Shown here in pieces: positions 1 to 7,179 of a stretch of 9,604 bases of DNA (position 1 is its first letter; every line of letters starts with the position of its first letter). The DNA is taken from NCBI GenBank assembly GCA_934155625.1, contig CAKPHD010000046.1, positions 1 through 9,604 of the forward strand, in the 5' to 3' direction. The DNA comes from an uncultured Clostridia bacterium. Its GTDB lineage: Bacteria; Bacillota; Clostridia; TANB77; CAG-508. The position numbers and the translations under genes were made by a program. The notes under the pieces were generated by a model. That model saw only the letters and a list, made by a program, of their open reading frames with translations, was not told the origin of the DNA and did no database searches.

Positions 1-8
1 ACAATCAC

Positions 9-37
9 ATTGTATCATTTGTAATCTTATGTGTCTA
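9..37 (-). promoter_or_regulatory. Candidate sigma-A promoter reading leftwards out of the window
   Basis: Read on the minus strand there is a -35-like TAGACA (37-32), a 17-nt spacer, and a -10 TACAAT (14-9). TG one base before the -10 gives an extended TGnTACAAT. Transcription would begin at about base 1-3 and continue to the left, beyond the window. It lies just past the ftsH terminator, so it probably serves the next minus-strand gene. That gene is not visible, so this is a motif-based inference. Confidence 0.45.
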
Positions 38-101
38 TTTTTATTTCAAAGTGCGTCACTTAATTTTACCATTTATAGGCACTTTTTATGTCAAAACATA
101 G

Positions 102-128
102 AAAAAGAGCGTATTTTAACGCCCTTTT
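102..128 (-). terminator. Intrinsic terminator of ftsH
   Basis: On the minus strand the stem GGGCG (124-120) pairs with CGCTC (111-107) across an 8-nt loop. It is extended by A/T pairs and followed by a run of five Ts. One pair is a G.T wobble on the minus strand but an A.C mismatch on the plus strand, so the structure favours termination of minus-strand (ftsH) transcripts. The hairpin starts right at the ftsH stop codon (127-129). Confidence 0.75.
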
Positions 129-1929
129 ATTCTTCAAAAATTTTATCGAATTCTTCACCTTCGATTTTTTCTTTTTCAAGTAATACACTTGCAACAGCAT
201 GTAATTTATCTACATGTTCACTTAATATTGTTCTAGCTCTGTTGTATGCTGTATCAACTATTCTTTTTACTTCTTCATCAATTATATTTGCTGTTTCTTC
301 TGAATAGTCTTTTGTTTGAGCAAAGTCTCTTCCTAAAAATACTTCTCCTTGACCTCCGCCAAACATTATTGCTCCAACCCTTTCGCTCATACCATATTTT
401 GTTACCATATTTCTTGCTATTTGAGATGCTCTTTCTATGTCATTGCTTGCACCTGTTGATATATCGTTTAATATAAGCGCTTCTGCAACTCTACCACCAA
501 GTAATGAAACTATATTTTCTTCCATTTCTGTTTTTGACATAAATGATTTGTCTTCTGTTGGTCTATACATTGTATATCCACCAGCCATACCACGTGGTAC
601 TATAGAAATTTGATGTACTGGATCTTGTGTTGATAAGTATCTACTTACAACTGCATGACCTGCCTCGTGATATGCTACTAATCTATTTTCTTTTTCGCTT
701 CTTACTCTTGTTTTCTTTTCAGGTCCCATAGTTACTTTTACCATGGCATCTTCTATTTCTTTCATTCCTATTTCTTTGTAATTTCTTCTTGCTGCTAATA
801 ATGCTGCTTCATTTAATACATTCTCTAAATCTGCTCCAGCAAATCCTGATGTATTTTTTGCTATTACTTTTAAATCTACATCTTCTGATAATTTTTTCTT
901 ACGTGCATGTACTTCTAATATCTGTTCCCTTGCCTTTACGTCTGGACTTCCTACTACTATTTGTCTATCAAATCTTCCTGCTCTTAATAATGCTTTATCT
1001 AATACGTCTGGTCTATTTGTTGCCGCTAATATAATTACACCTTCATTATCTGAGAAACCATCCATTTCTACTAATAATTGGTTTAATGTTTGCTCTCTTT
1101 CATCATGTCCTCCACCTAAGCCAGCTCCTCTTTGTCTACCAACTGCATCAATTTCGTCTATGAATATTATACATGGTGCATTTTTCTTTGCTTGTTCAAA
1201 TAAGTCTCTTACTCTTGATGCACCAACACCAACAAACATTTCTACGAAGTCTGAACCACTTATTGAATAAAATGGTACTCCAGCTTCTCCTGCTACTGCT
1301 TTTGCTAATAATGTTTTACCTGTACCAGGTTGACCTACTAACAATACTCCTTTAGGTATTCTTGCTCCCATGTCTGTAAATTTCTTTGGATTTTTTAAGA
1401 ATTCTACTATTTCTTCTAATTCTTCTTTTTCTTCATCTACACCTGCAACATCATCAAATGTTACTCTGTTTTTTTCGCCTGCATTTACTAATCTAGCTTT
1501 GCTTTTTCCGAATGTCATATTTTTAGCTCCACCTTGGTTGTTTCCACTCATCATCATAAACCAGAATATAAAGAAAATTATTAATAATCCAAATGGTGTT
1601 ATTAAACTTAATATTGTAATCCATATTGATTCTTTTGCTTCATCTAAAGTAAAGTCTCCTGCTTTTAAATATTCTTCTGTATATGTCATAAAGCTGTCTA
1701 AACTTGGTATATTTACTTCTTTTTCGGCTTTAGCATTTTTCATCTTTACTGTTGCAGAATTTCCTGTAGATGAAATTTCTATACTTTCTACTTCTTTATT
1801 AGCAATACTTGTTACTAATTCTGAATATGTCATTTTTGAACTACTATTTTCCATTATTGATGATAATAGTACTATTACTATTACTCCTATTATTAACCAC
1901 ATGGCTAATGTTTTTATTCCTTTTTTCAT
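127..1929 (-). CDS. ftsH: ATP-dependent zinc metalloprotease FtsH
   Basis: FtsH is a membrane-anchored hexameric AAA+ protease that extracts and degrades misassembled membrane proteins and some regulators. The 600-residue product has a first membrane helix (about 8-26), a small external domain (about 30-100) and a second helix (about 104-127). The AAA+ module carries Walker A GQPGTGKT (199-206), the pore motif MFVG (231-234), Walker B IIFIDEID (254-261) and the arginine-finger region LLRAGRFDR (314-322). The M41 peptidase has the zinc site HEAGH (421-425) and the probable third ligand D497 in GASNDIERA. Length is slightly under the usual 600-650, because the C-terminal tail is short. Walker A has Q where most family members have P, probably neutral. 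The ATG has an AGGAGG site 6 nt upstream (1936-1941) and a dedicated promoter. It is the last gene of the minus-strand cluster. Confidence 0.97.
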   Translation of the reverse strand: MKKGIKTLAMWLIIGVIVIVLLSSIMENSSSKMTYSELVTSIANKEVESIEISSTGNSATVKMKNAKAEKEVNIPSLDSFMTYTEEYLKAGDFTLDEAKESIWITILSLITPFGLLIIFFIFWFMMMSGNNQGGAKNMTFGKSKARLVNAGEKNRVTFDDVAGVDEEKEELEEIVEFLKNPKKFTDMGARIPKGVLLVGQPGTGKTLLAKAVAGEAGVPFYSISGSDFVEMFVGVGASRVRDLFEQAKKNAPCIIFIDEIDAVGRQRGAGLGGGHDEREQTLNQLLVEMDGFSDNEGVIILAATNRPDVLDKALLRAGRFDRQIVVGSPDVKAREQILEVHARKKKLSEDVDLKVIAKNTSGFAGADLENVLNEAALLAARRNYKEIGMKEIEDAMVKVTMGPEKKTRVRSEKENRLVAYHEAGHAVVSRYLSTQDPVHQISIVPRGMAGGYTMYRPTEDKSFMSKTEMEENIVSLLGGRVAEALILNDISTGASNDIERASQIARNMVTKYGMSERVGAIMFGGGQGEVFLGRDFAQTKDYSEETANIIDEEVKRIVDTAYNRARTILSEHVDKLHAVASVLLEKEKIEGEEFDKIFEE

Positions 1930-1960
1930 TTAAGTCCTCCTATTTTTATTATCTTTTGCA

Positions 1961-1989
1961 ACTATAACATACCTTTTTTATTTTTTCAA
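1961..1989 (-). promoter_or_regulatory. Sigma-A-type promoter of ftsH
   Basis: On the minus strand, TTGAAA (1989-1984) is followed by exactly 17 nt and TATAGT (1966-1961). A TG one base upstream makes an extended -10 (TGTTATAGT). The expected start is near 1954, leaving a leader of about 25 nt that contains the AGGAGG site. It lies in the 144-nt gap between tilS and ftsH, where I find no convincing terminator. ftsH may therefore be read both from here and by read-through from the upstream operon. Confidence 0.75.
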
Positions 1990-2073
1990 TAGTTTTTCAG
2001 TGACTTTTTTGTGTCCTTTTTGTTGCAGTTTTCTAGGTTTTCCTGCGGATTTTCATTTTACGAGTATATTTTA

Positions 2074-3063
2074 TTAGTTCATTTTTATGAAAAATATTTT
2101 TTTATCTTTTACTAGTACTTTTAAATTTTTATTTGGTGTTAGATATTTATTTCCTACATTATTAGTACATAATTTTAGAATATCTTCAATATGAATCTTT
2201 TCAATCCTATCAGTTGAGCCATTTAGCTCCTTTATAGTTTTCAAAACTAATCTTTTTTGTATTACATTTTCTTGTTGATTAAATTCTTTTAATTTTAATA
2301 TTATCTGTTTATCTGATTTTTCTATTAATAATTTATTGTATATTTTTTGAGTTTGTAAATCAATGTAGTTACTCTCATCCGTAGCGACTTCTGATAATCT
2401 ACTTAGTGTTTGAATAATATTTGGATTAAATTCCTTTTTAATATACGGAATAACAATATTTCGAATTTTATTTCTTGTATATTCATTTTCAAAATTTGTT
2501 TTATCAATTCTAGGTTGTAAGTTTCTATCTTCACAATATTGTTCTATCTCTTGGCGTTCACATTCTATAAGTGGTCTTATATATTTATTATCTCTTATAG
2601 GTTCTATTCCTTTAAGTCCTGAAAGTCCACTTCCCCTAAGCAAATGCATTATGATAGTTTCTATTTTGTCATTTTTATTATGAGCAATTGCAATTTTATT
2701 TGAACCTGTTTTTTGCAAAACTTCTTCAAAAAAATCATAGCGAACTTTACGGCCAGCTTCCTCTGTTCCCATTTTTTTATCATTTGCTATTTTCTGTACA
2801 TCCGCTCTTTTAACAAAAAATTCTATATTATGTTTTAGACAATAATTTTGCACATATTTTTCATCATCTATAGCTTCTTCTCTAATCATATGATTAATAT
2901 GTGCAACATATATTTCAAAGTTGATATTTTTTTCTTCTTTTAGTCTCCTCATCATATCAAGCATGCACATAGAATCTGGTCCACCTGATACGCCTAAAAC
3001 AATTTTATCTCCATCTTTTATTAAATCTGTCAAAAGAGCTGGTTCTTTTTGACAACTAATCAT
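2074..3063 (-). CDS. tilS: tRNA(Ile)-lysidine synthetase TilS, short form
   Basis: TilS converts C34 of the CAU-anticodon tRNA-Ile2 to lysidine, using ATP and lysine, so that it reads AUA instead of AUG. The N-type ATP pyrophosphatase (PP-loop) motif SGGPDS is at residues 26-31. Family motifs follow: HINHMIREEA (55-64), EEAGRKVRY (101-109), HNKNDKIET (128-136), LLRGSGLSGLKG (141-152) and YTRNKIRNIVIP (195-206). The product is 329 residues from the ATG at 3063. Bacterial TilS is often 430-470 residues with a separate C-terminal tRNA-binding domain. Here the protein ends just after the central substrate-binding domain, as in short forms such as that of Aquifex. A TTG lies 3 nt upstream (3066), but the AGGAG at 3069-3073 is 5 nt from the ATG and only 2 nt from the TTG, so ATG is preferred. 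The start overlaps the dnaB stop by 8 nt, suggesting translational coupling. Confidence 0.93.
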   Translation of the reverse strand: MISCQKEPALLTDLIKDGDKIVLGVSGGPDSMCMLDMMRRLKEEKNINFEIYVAHINHMIREEAIDDEKYVQNYCLKHNIEFFVKRADVQKIANDKKMGTEEAGRKVRYDFFEEVLQKTGSNKIAIAHNKNDKIETIIMHLLRGSGLSGLKGIEPIRDNKYIRPLIECERQEIEQYCEDRNLQPRIDKTNFENEYTRNKIRNIVIPYIKKEFNPNIIQTLSRLSEVATDESNYIDLQTQKIYNKLLIEKSDKQIILKLKEFNQQENVIQKRLVLKTIKELNGSTDRIEKIHIEDILKLCTNNVGNKYLTPNKNLKVLVKDKKIFFIKMN

Positions 3064-4387
3064 CAAATCTCCTCTCTAAGTTTACAAACTTTGTATATTG
3101 TCCCATCCATAATAATTCTACAGTTCCAGTTTGTCCACCTCTCTGCTTTGCTATTATTACTTCTGCAATATCTTTCTTTTCACTTTCTTTGTTATAATAA
3201 TCATCTCTATATAAAAACATTACTATATCGGCATCTTGCTCTATTGATCCAGATTCACGCAAGTCTGATAACATTGGTCTGTGATCTGGTCTTTGTTCTA
3301 CAGCTCTGGATAGCTGTGATAATGCTATTACTGGTACATTTATTTCTTTTGCTAGTATTTTTAATGACCTACTTATTTCAGCAATTTCTTGCTCTCTGCT
3401 TCCAGCCCTTTTACTACCTTGTACTAACTGTAAATAATCTATTACAACTAATCCAATTCCTTTATCAATTGATAACTTCCTGCATTTTGTTCTTATTTCT
3501 GTAACAGAAATTCCTGGTGTATCATCTATATAAATTTCTGCTTCTGATAATGGTCCAATTGCTCCAGCAAGTTTTACCCAGTCGTCTTCGCCTAATTTTC
3601 CTGTTCTTACTTTATTACTGTCTACCATTGCCTCACTACATAGAATTCTGTTCACTAATTGATCTTTTGACATCTCCAGGCTAAATATTGCAACTGGTGC
3701 ATTTCCTCTTAATGCAGCATTTGTTGCTAAATTTAATGCAAATGCTGTTTTTCCCATAGCAGGTCTTGCTGCAATTAAAATTAGTTCTGAGCCATGCAAT
3801 CCTGCTGTTTTATAGTCCAATTCCGCAAATCCTGTTGGAACACCAGTTATATGTTGTTTTCTATTATATAACTCTTCTAGTTTAGTAAAACTTTCTACTA
3901 ATACATCTTTTATTGGTGTATATCCTTTTTGATTTTTGCTTTGCATCAAATCAAAAATTTTCTTTTCGGCTCCATCCATGATGTCTTCTACATCTTCAGC
4001 AGAGTCATAGCCTAATTCTATTATTTCATTTGCCGTTTTTATAAGATTTCTTAATATTGATTTTTCTTCTACTATTTTGATGTATTTTTGTACATTGGCT
4101 GTAGTTGGAACTTTGTCTGGTAAACTTGCTAAATAATCAAACCCACCAACTTGCTCAAATTTTCCCATAGATTCTAATTCATCTTTCAATGTAATAATAT
4201 CTATTGGTTCAGATTTATTATACAAATTTACAATTGCTTGATATATTGCTTTATGATCATCTCTATAAAAAGCATCTTCTTTTAATACTTCTATTGCTGT
4301 ATTTACTGCTTCTCTATCTGTAAGCATACTTCCTAAAACTGCTTGTTCTGCATCTATATCATGTGGTGGTATTTTTGCTAGCTCCAT
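3056..4387 (-). CDS. dnaB: Replicative DNA helicase DnaB (DnaC of Bacillus)
   Basis: This is the hexameric 5'-3' replicative helicase that unwinds DNA at the fork and contacts primase, helicase loader and polymerase. The 443-residue product is standard length. The N-terminal helical domain begins with the conserved DIDAEQAVLGSML (10-22). A linker follows (about 150-180), then the RecA-like domain with Walker A ARPAMGKT (207-214), SLEMS (236-240), Walker B LVVIDYLQL (313-321) and DLRESGSIEQDADIV (375-389). The C-terminal KQRGGQTG (414-421) lies in the arginine-finger region. No intein or insertion interrupts the ATPase core. The ATG lies 19 nt after the rplI stop. Its best Shine-Dalgarno match (AAAGGA, 4404-4399) is 11 nt upstream, longer than for its neighbours. 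An in-frame TGA rules out an earlier start. The rplI-dnaB pairing is common in Firmicutes. Confidence 0.97.
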   Translation of the reverse strand: MELAKIPPHDIDAEQAVLGSMLTDREAVNTAIEVLKEDAFYRDDHKAIYQAIVNLYNKSEPIDIITLKDELESMGKFEQVGGFDYLASLPDKVPTTANVQKYIKIVEEKSILRNLIKTANEIIELGYDSAEDVEDIMDGAEKKIFDLMQSKNQKGYTPIKDVLVESFTKLEELYNRKQHITGVPTGFAELDYKTAGLHGSELILIAARPAMGKTAFALNLATNAALRGNAPVAIFSLEMSKDQLVNRILCSEAMVDSNKVRTGKLGEDDWVKLAGAIGPLSEAEIYIDDTPGISVTEIRTKCRKLSIDKGIGLVVIDYLQLVQGSKRAGSREQEIAEISRSLKILAKEINVPVIALSQLSRAVEQRPDHRPMLSDLRESGSIEQDADIVMFLYRDDYYNKESEKKDIAEVIIAKQRGGQTGTVELLWMGQYTKFVNLERRFDD

Positions 4388-4406
4388 TTTGCGTCATTTC
4401 CTTTCG

Positions 4407-4853
4407 TTATTTTTCTACTACATCAACTTTTATTTTTCCATAAACACCTTCAAACAATTTTACATCAACTGTGTGAATCCCTAGTGTTTTTATTGTTTCT
4501 TTTAAATCAATTTTCTTTTTGTCTATTTTGATTTTGTGTTGTTTTTCTAAAGTTTCTGCAATTTCTTTTGCTGAAACTCCTCCAAATATTTTTCCATTTT
4601 CTCCAGCTTTAACTTCTATTCTTGTCATTATTTTTGTTAATTTTTCAGCAAGTTTTTTTGCTTCTTCTTTTTCTGTGTCTTTTTTAAATTGATTTGAGTC
4701 TTTTTGTGCTTTTAATTTACTCATATTTTCTGCATTAGCTTCAACTGCTAAATTCTTAGGGAATAAGAAGTTACGAGCATATCCATCTGATGCATTTATA
4801 ACTTCATCTTTTTTTCCTACTCCTTTTATATCTGCTTTTAATATTACTTTCAT
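4407..4853 (-). CDS. rplI: 50S ribosomal protein L9
   Basis: L9 is a two-domain 50S subunit protein that binds 23S rRNA near the L1 stalk and helps maintain reading frame. The 148-residue product has the standard length. The N-terminal rRNA-binding domain shows the family signature GVGKKDEVINASDGYARNFL (11-30) followed by FPKNLA. A long, charged, lysine-rich connecting helix runs over about 42-78. The C-terminal domain contains GKIFGGVSAKEIAETL (87-102). The ATG has a strong AGGAGG (4861-4866) 7 nt upstream. It sits 21 nt after gdpP and 19 nt before dnaB, within the same transcription unit. Confidence 0.97.
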   Translation of the reverse strand: MKVILKADIKGVGKKDEVINASDGYARNFLFPKNLAVEANAENMSKLKAQKDSNQFKKDTEKEEAKKLAEKLTKIMTRIEVKAGENGKIFGGVSAKEIAETLEKQHKIKIDKKKIDLKETIKTLGIHTVDVKLFEGVYGKIKVDVVEK

Positions 4854-4874
4854 GTTTGTTCCTCCTTTTGAATT

Positions 4875-6890
4875 TTATTCTTTTTCAGCAAAATATTCTT
4901 CTATTTTATTTATTAGTTCTTGTTTAGCTTCTTCAATTGTCATATTTTCTAATTGTGCTCCGGCAAGAGTTATATGACCTCCGCCCCCAAGTTTTTCAAG
5001 TATAACTTGAACATTTACATCTCCAATTGAACGTCCACTAATACATATTTTGTTTTCCATTTGTCCTAAAACAAATGATGCTGTTATATTTCCTATTGTT
5101 AATAATTCATCTGCAGCTTTAGCACAAATTAAGCTTGTATCTTTTTCTTGTACATCATAAGTTGCTATTGCTATATTGTTGCGTATAACTTCTGATTTTT
5201 TAACAATTTCTGAAATTCTATTATAACTTTCTAAATCACTTTGGAACCATTTTTTAACTTTTATTATATCTATACCACATCTACGCAAATATGCAGCTGC
5301 TTCGAATGTTCTTACACCTGTTTTAAACGTAAAGTTTTTTGTATCCATCATTATTCCTGCATATAATGCTTCAGCTTCTATTGTTGGTAATTCTACTTCT
5401 ACTTGTGTATATTGAATTAGTTCTGTTACTAATTCTGCAGCTGATGATGCATATACTTCTTGGAATGTCAAAATGCTCTGACTTATAAAATCTGCACTTC
5501 TTCTGTGATGATCTATTACAACTATTTTGCTTGTTTTATCTAATAATTCTGGTTGCTCTACATATGATTTTTTATGTGTATCTACAACTACTAATAATGT
5601 ATCTGCATCTATCATATCTAGTGCTTTTTCTTTATTTATTAATACTTCATTATATTGTTCTGGTAAACATTCTACAAATGTTTTAATAGATGGCGCTTCT
5701 TTATTTACTGTTATATAAGCATCTTTTTTTAATGTTTTTGCAATTCTATATACTCCTAATGCTGAGCCCATTGCATCTATGTCTGGATTAGAATGTCCCA
5801 TTATAATAACTTGTTTACATTCTGATATTAGTTCTTCTAATGCATGTGCAACTATTCTTGCTTTTACTTTGGTTCTTTTTTCTACTTCTTCTACTTTTCC
5901 ACCAAAGAACTGATATTTTCCGTTTTCTCTTATTACTGCTTGATCTCCACCTCTACCAAGTATAACGTCCATTGCTGCTGATGCAGATTGATATACATCA
6001 TTATCTGTATCACCTTCTGTAGATATTGCAATACTTAGTGTTAATTGTATTTTATCTTTTCTTACAATGTCTTTTATCGAATCTAATATTGCAAATTTAT
6101 CTTCTTTTATTTTTCCTAGGTTGCGATGTTCAAATACATACACATATGTGTCTCTATCTTCTTTTACTAATATTCCATTTGTTTGATTTACCCAATCATA
6201 TATAGTACTCTCTACTTTTGCCATTAACTGTGTTTTTTGCTCTGCATTTACTCTTTGCATAACCTCTTCGTAATTGTCTACCATTATGATTCCAACACAT
6301 GTATCTTTGTCTTTGTTTTCTTTTATTAGTTCATATTTTTCTGTCTCATCTATAAAATATAAGATTGCCATATATTCAGCAACTTTTTTTCTTTCACTTC
6401 TCTTTGTTTTTGATAATTCACATTGTACTCTATATTTTTTCTTGCCTATTTCTATGTTTTTTATAATAGATTTTCTTCTTTGTTCTTTGTTTGTGTCTTT
6501 TTCTAGTTCTACTTTTATATCTATTATTAAATCACTTATATATGTGTTTATATCTATATTTGCAAATTCTGTAGCAAATTTTAGACTTTTCCATACTATG
6601 TTTCCATCTGTTTCTATTATTATTAATGGAAATGGTGCATTTATTAGACTTGTTTTTGCTGCTGAATCTACTGTTAATGTTAAGTCTTGTAATTGCTCTG
6701 ATATTTCGCTTTTTCTCTTGTTGTTTGCTAAATATGTATATCCTAATATTAATATATATACTATTAGTGATGGCATTATTAGGTTTGTCTTTAATATTGA
6801 TACTGTTACTAATAATATAAATATTATTACTAGATATATTTTTGTTCTTGATACTAAATTATCAAATAATTTTCTATTATTTCCTGACAT
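4875..6890 (-). CDS. gdpP: Cyclic-di-AMP phosphodiesterase GdpP (YybT family, DHH/DHHA1)
   Basis: GdpP hydrolyses c-di-AMP to pApA and so affects osmotic balance, cell-wall homeostasis and beta-lactam tolerance. The 671-residue product is membrane-anchored, with two N-terminal helices (about 18-33 and 38-55). A PAS-like sensory region follows (about 65-180), then a degenerate GGDEF domain (about 195-320) lacking a recognisable GGDEF motif, as is usual in this family. The DHH phosphoesterase domain has GHSNPDIDAMGSALG (365-379), VVVDTH (434-439) and IDHH (459-462). The DHHA1 domain has the nucleotide-binding GGGGH (635-639). All expected metal ligands (H366, D370, D372, D437, H461) appear present, so it should be active. 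The frame is open to a GTG at 6908, but only the ATG at 6890 has a well-spaced site (AAAGGA, 6903-6898, 7 nt away). First gene of the gdpP-rplI-dnaB-tilS operon. Confidence 0.95.
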   Translation of the reverse strand: MSGNNRKLFDNLVSRTKIYLVIIFILLVTVSILKTNLIMPSLIVYILILGYTYLANNKRKSEISEQLQDLTLTVDSAAKTSLINAPFPLIIIETDGNIVWKSLKFATEFANIDINTYISDLIIDIKVELEKDTNKEQRRKSIIKNIEIGKKKYRVQCELSKTKRSERKKVAEYMAILYFIDETEKYELIKENKDKDTCVGIIMVDNYEEVMQRVNAEQKTQLMAKVESTIYDWVNQTNGILVKEDRDTYVYVFEHRNLGKIKEDKFAILDSIKDIVRKDKIQLTLSIAISTEGDTDNDVYQSASAAMDVILGRGGDQAVIRENGKYQFFGGKVEEVEKRTKVKARIVAHALEELISECKQVIIMGHSNPDIDAMGSALGVYRIAKTLKKDAYITVNKEAPSIKTFVECLPEQYNEVLINKEKALDMIDADTLLVVVDTHKKSYVEQPELLDKTSKIVVIDHHRRSADFISQSILTFQEVYASSAAELVTELIQYTQVEVELPTIEAEALYAGIMMDTKNFTFKTGVRTFEAAAYLRRCGIDIIKVKKWFQSDLESYNRISEIVKKSEVIRNNIAIATYDVQEKDTSLICAKAADELLTIGNITASFVLGQMENKICISGRSIGDVNVQVILEKLGGGGHITLAGAQLENMTIEEAKQELINKIEEYFAEKE

Positions 6891-6897
6891 AAGGGTT

Positions 6898-6903
6898 TCC
6901 TTT
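6898..6903 (-). promoter_or_regulatory. Ribosome binding site that decides the gdpP start
   Basis: On the minus strand AAAGGA lies 7 nt before the ATG at 6890. This site falls inside the 6-codon extension that a GTG start at 6908 would give, and that GTG has no purine-rich site at a usable distance. The ATG is therefore the preferred start. Confidence 0.7.
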
Positions 6904-6913
6904 CTCACCTTTT

Positions 6914-6930
6914 TATACTATTTTAGTATA
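6914..6930. repeat. 17-bp perfect palindrome over the gdpP -10 and transcription start
   Basis: TATACT and AGTATA form a perfect 6-bp inverted repeat with a 5-nt spacer (ATTTT). One half-site is the -10 box itself, and the other lies around the predicted transcription start. The geometry would suit a dimeric repressor. However, AT-rich -10 boxes readily form chance palindromes, so an operator role is only a possibility. Confidence 0.35.
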
Positions 6931-6953
6931 CTTCTAAATGGCTATTTTGTCAA
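6925..6953 (-). promoter_or_regulatory. Near-consensus sigma-A promoter of the gdpP operon
   Basis: On the minus strand a perfect -35 TTGACA (6953-6948) is followed by 17 nt and the -10 TATACT (6930-6925, one mismatch to TATAAT). The predicted start is near 6918, giving a leader of about 28 nt that includes the gdpP ribosome binding site. This is the strongest promoter in the window by motif quality and should drive gdpP-rplI-dnaB-tilS. Confidence 0.85.
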
Positions 6954-7007
6954 GGTTTTCTGGCAAAAGGAATCTCTCTTTTGGATTAAAATCATGTTAT
7001 AAAAAAA

Positions 7008-7170
7008 TATATATTTAAAAGATTAATGATATATTGTTTTTTATACCTTGGTGTCGCAATCCACATATTTAAAAATTGTATGTTGATTGCTCCATATCGC
7101 ATTCGCTTCGCTCATTTGGTCGCTTACGCGGTATTTCAAAACAATATATTATTAATCTTCTAAAATTTAT
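7008..7170. repeat. Imperfect inverted-repeat element 1 (MITE-like or structured RNA)
   Basis: The 21-nt arms 7020-7040 and 7138-7158 pair over their full length, with a single G.T wobble (plus-strand reading). Weaker complementarity runs outwards to about 7008 and 7170. Inside, GCAATC-n-ACATA (7056-7067) pairs with TATGT-n-GATTGC (7079-7090) as a second hairpin. ATATCGC (7094-7100) can pair with GCGGTAT (7128-7134), alternatively ATACC (7043-7047) with GGTAT (7130-7134). The centre, about 7097-7131, is an unusually GC-rich island in very AT-rich DNA. No open reading frame of note lies in it. It sits upstream of two divergent promoters, so a terminator role is unlikely. I do not recognise a named family. 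Confidence 0.6.
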
Positions 7171-7179
7171 AAATTACAT

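Noticed and set aside
48..85. AAAGTGC/GCACTTT inverted repeat as a second terminator
   Set aside because: The 7-bp stem closes a loop of more than 20 nt, and the adjacent hairpin at 102-128 explains ftsH termination better.
63..94. A minus-strand TTGACA (94-89) with TAAAAT (68-63) as a promoter
   Set aside because: The spacer is 20 nt, too long for a sigma-A promoter; the pair at 9-37 has ideal spacing.
29..307. Plus-strand open frame of 92 codons at the left edge
   Set aside because: Most of it is antisense to the ftsH 3' end and runs through the ftsH terminator; no family features are visible.
1930..2073. A tilS terminator or small gene in the tilS-ftsH gap
   Set aside because: No stem followed by a T-run reads on the minus strand, and no frame with a ribosome binding site was seen; only the ftsH promoter is supported.
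3064..3066. TTG at 3066 as the tilS start
   Set aside because: The AGGAG site would be only 2 nt away; the ATG at 3063 is at 5 nt and is the stronger codon.
6891..6908. GTG at 6908 as the gdpP start, adding six residues
   Set aside because: No ribosome binding site at a usable distance precedes it, and the site for the ATG at 6890 lies within this extension.
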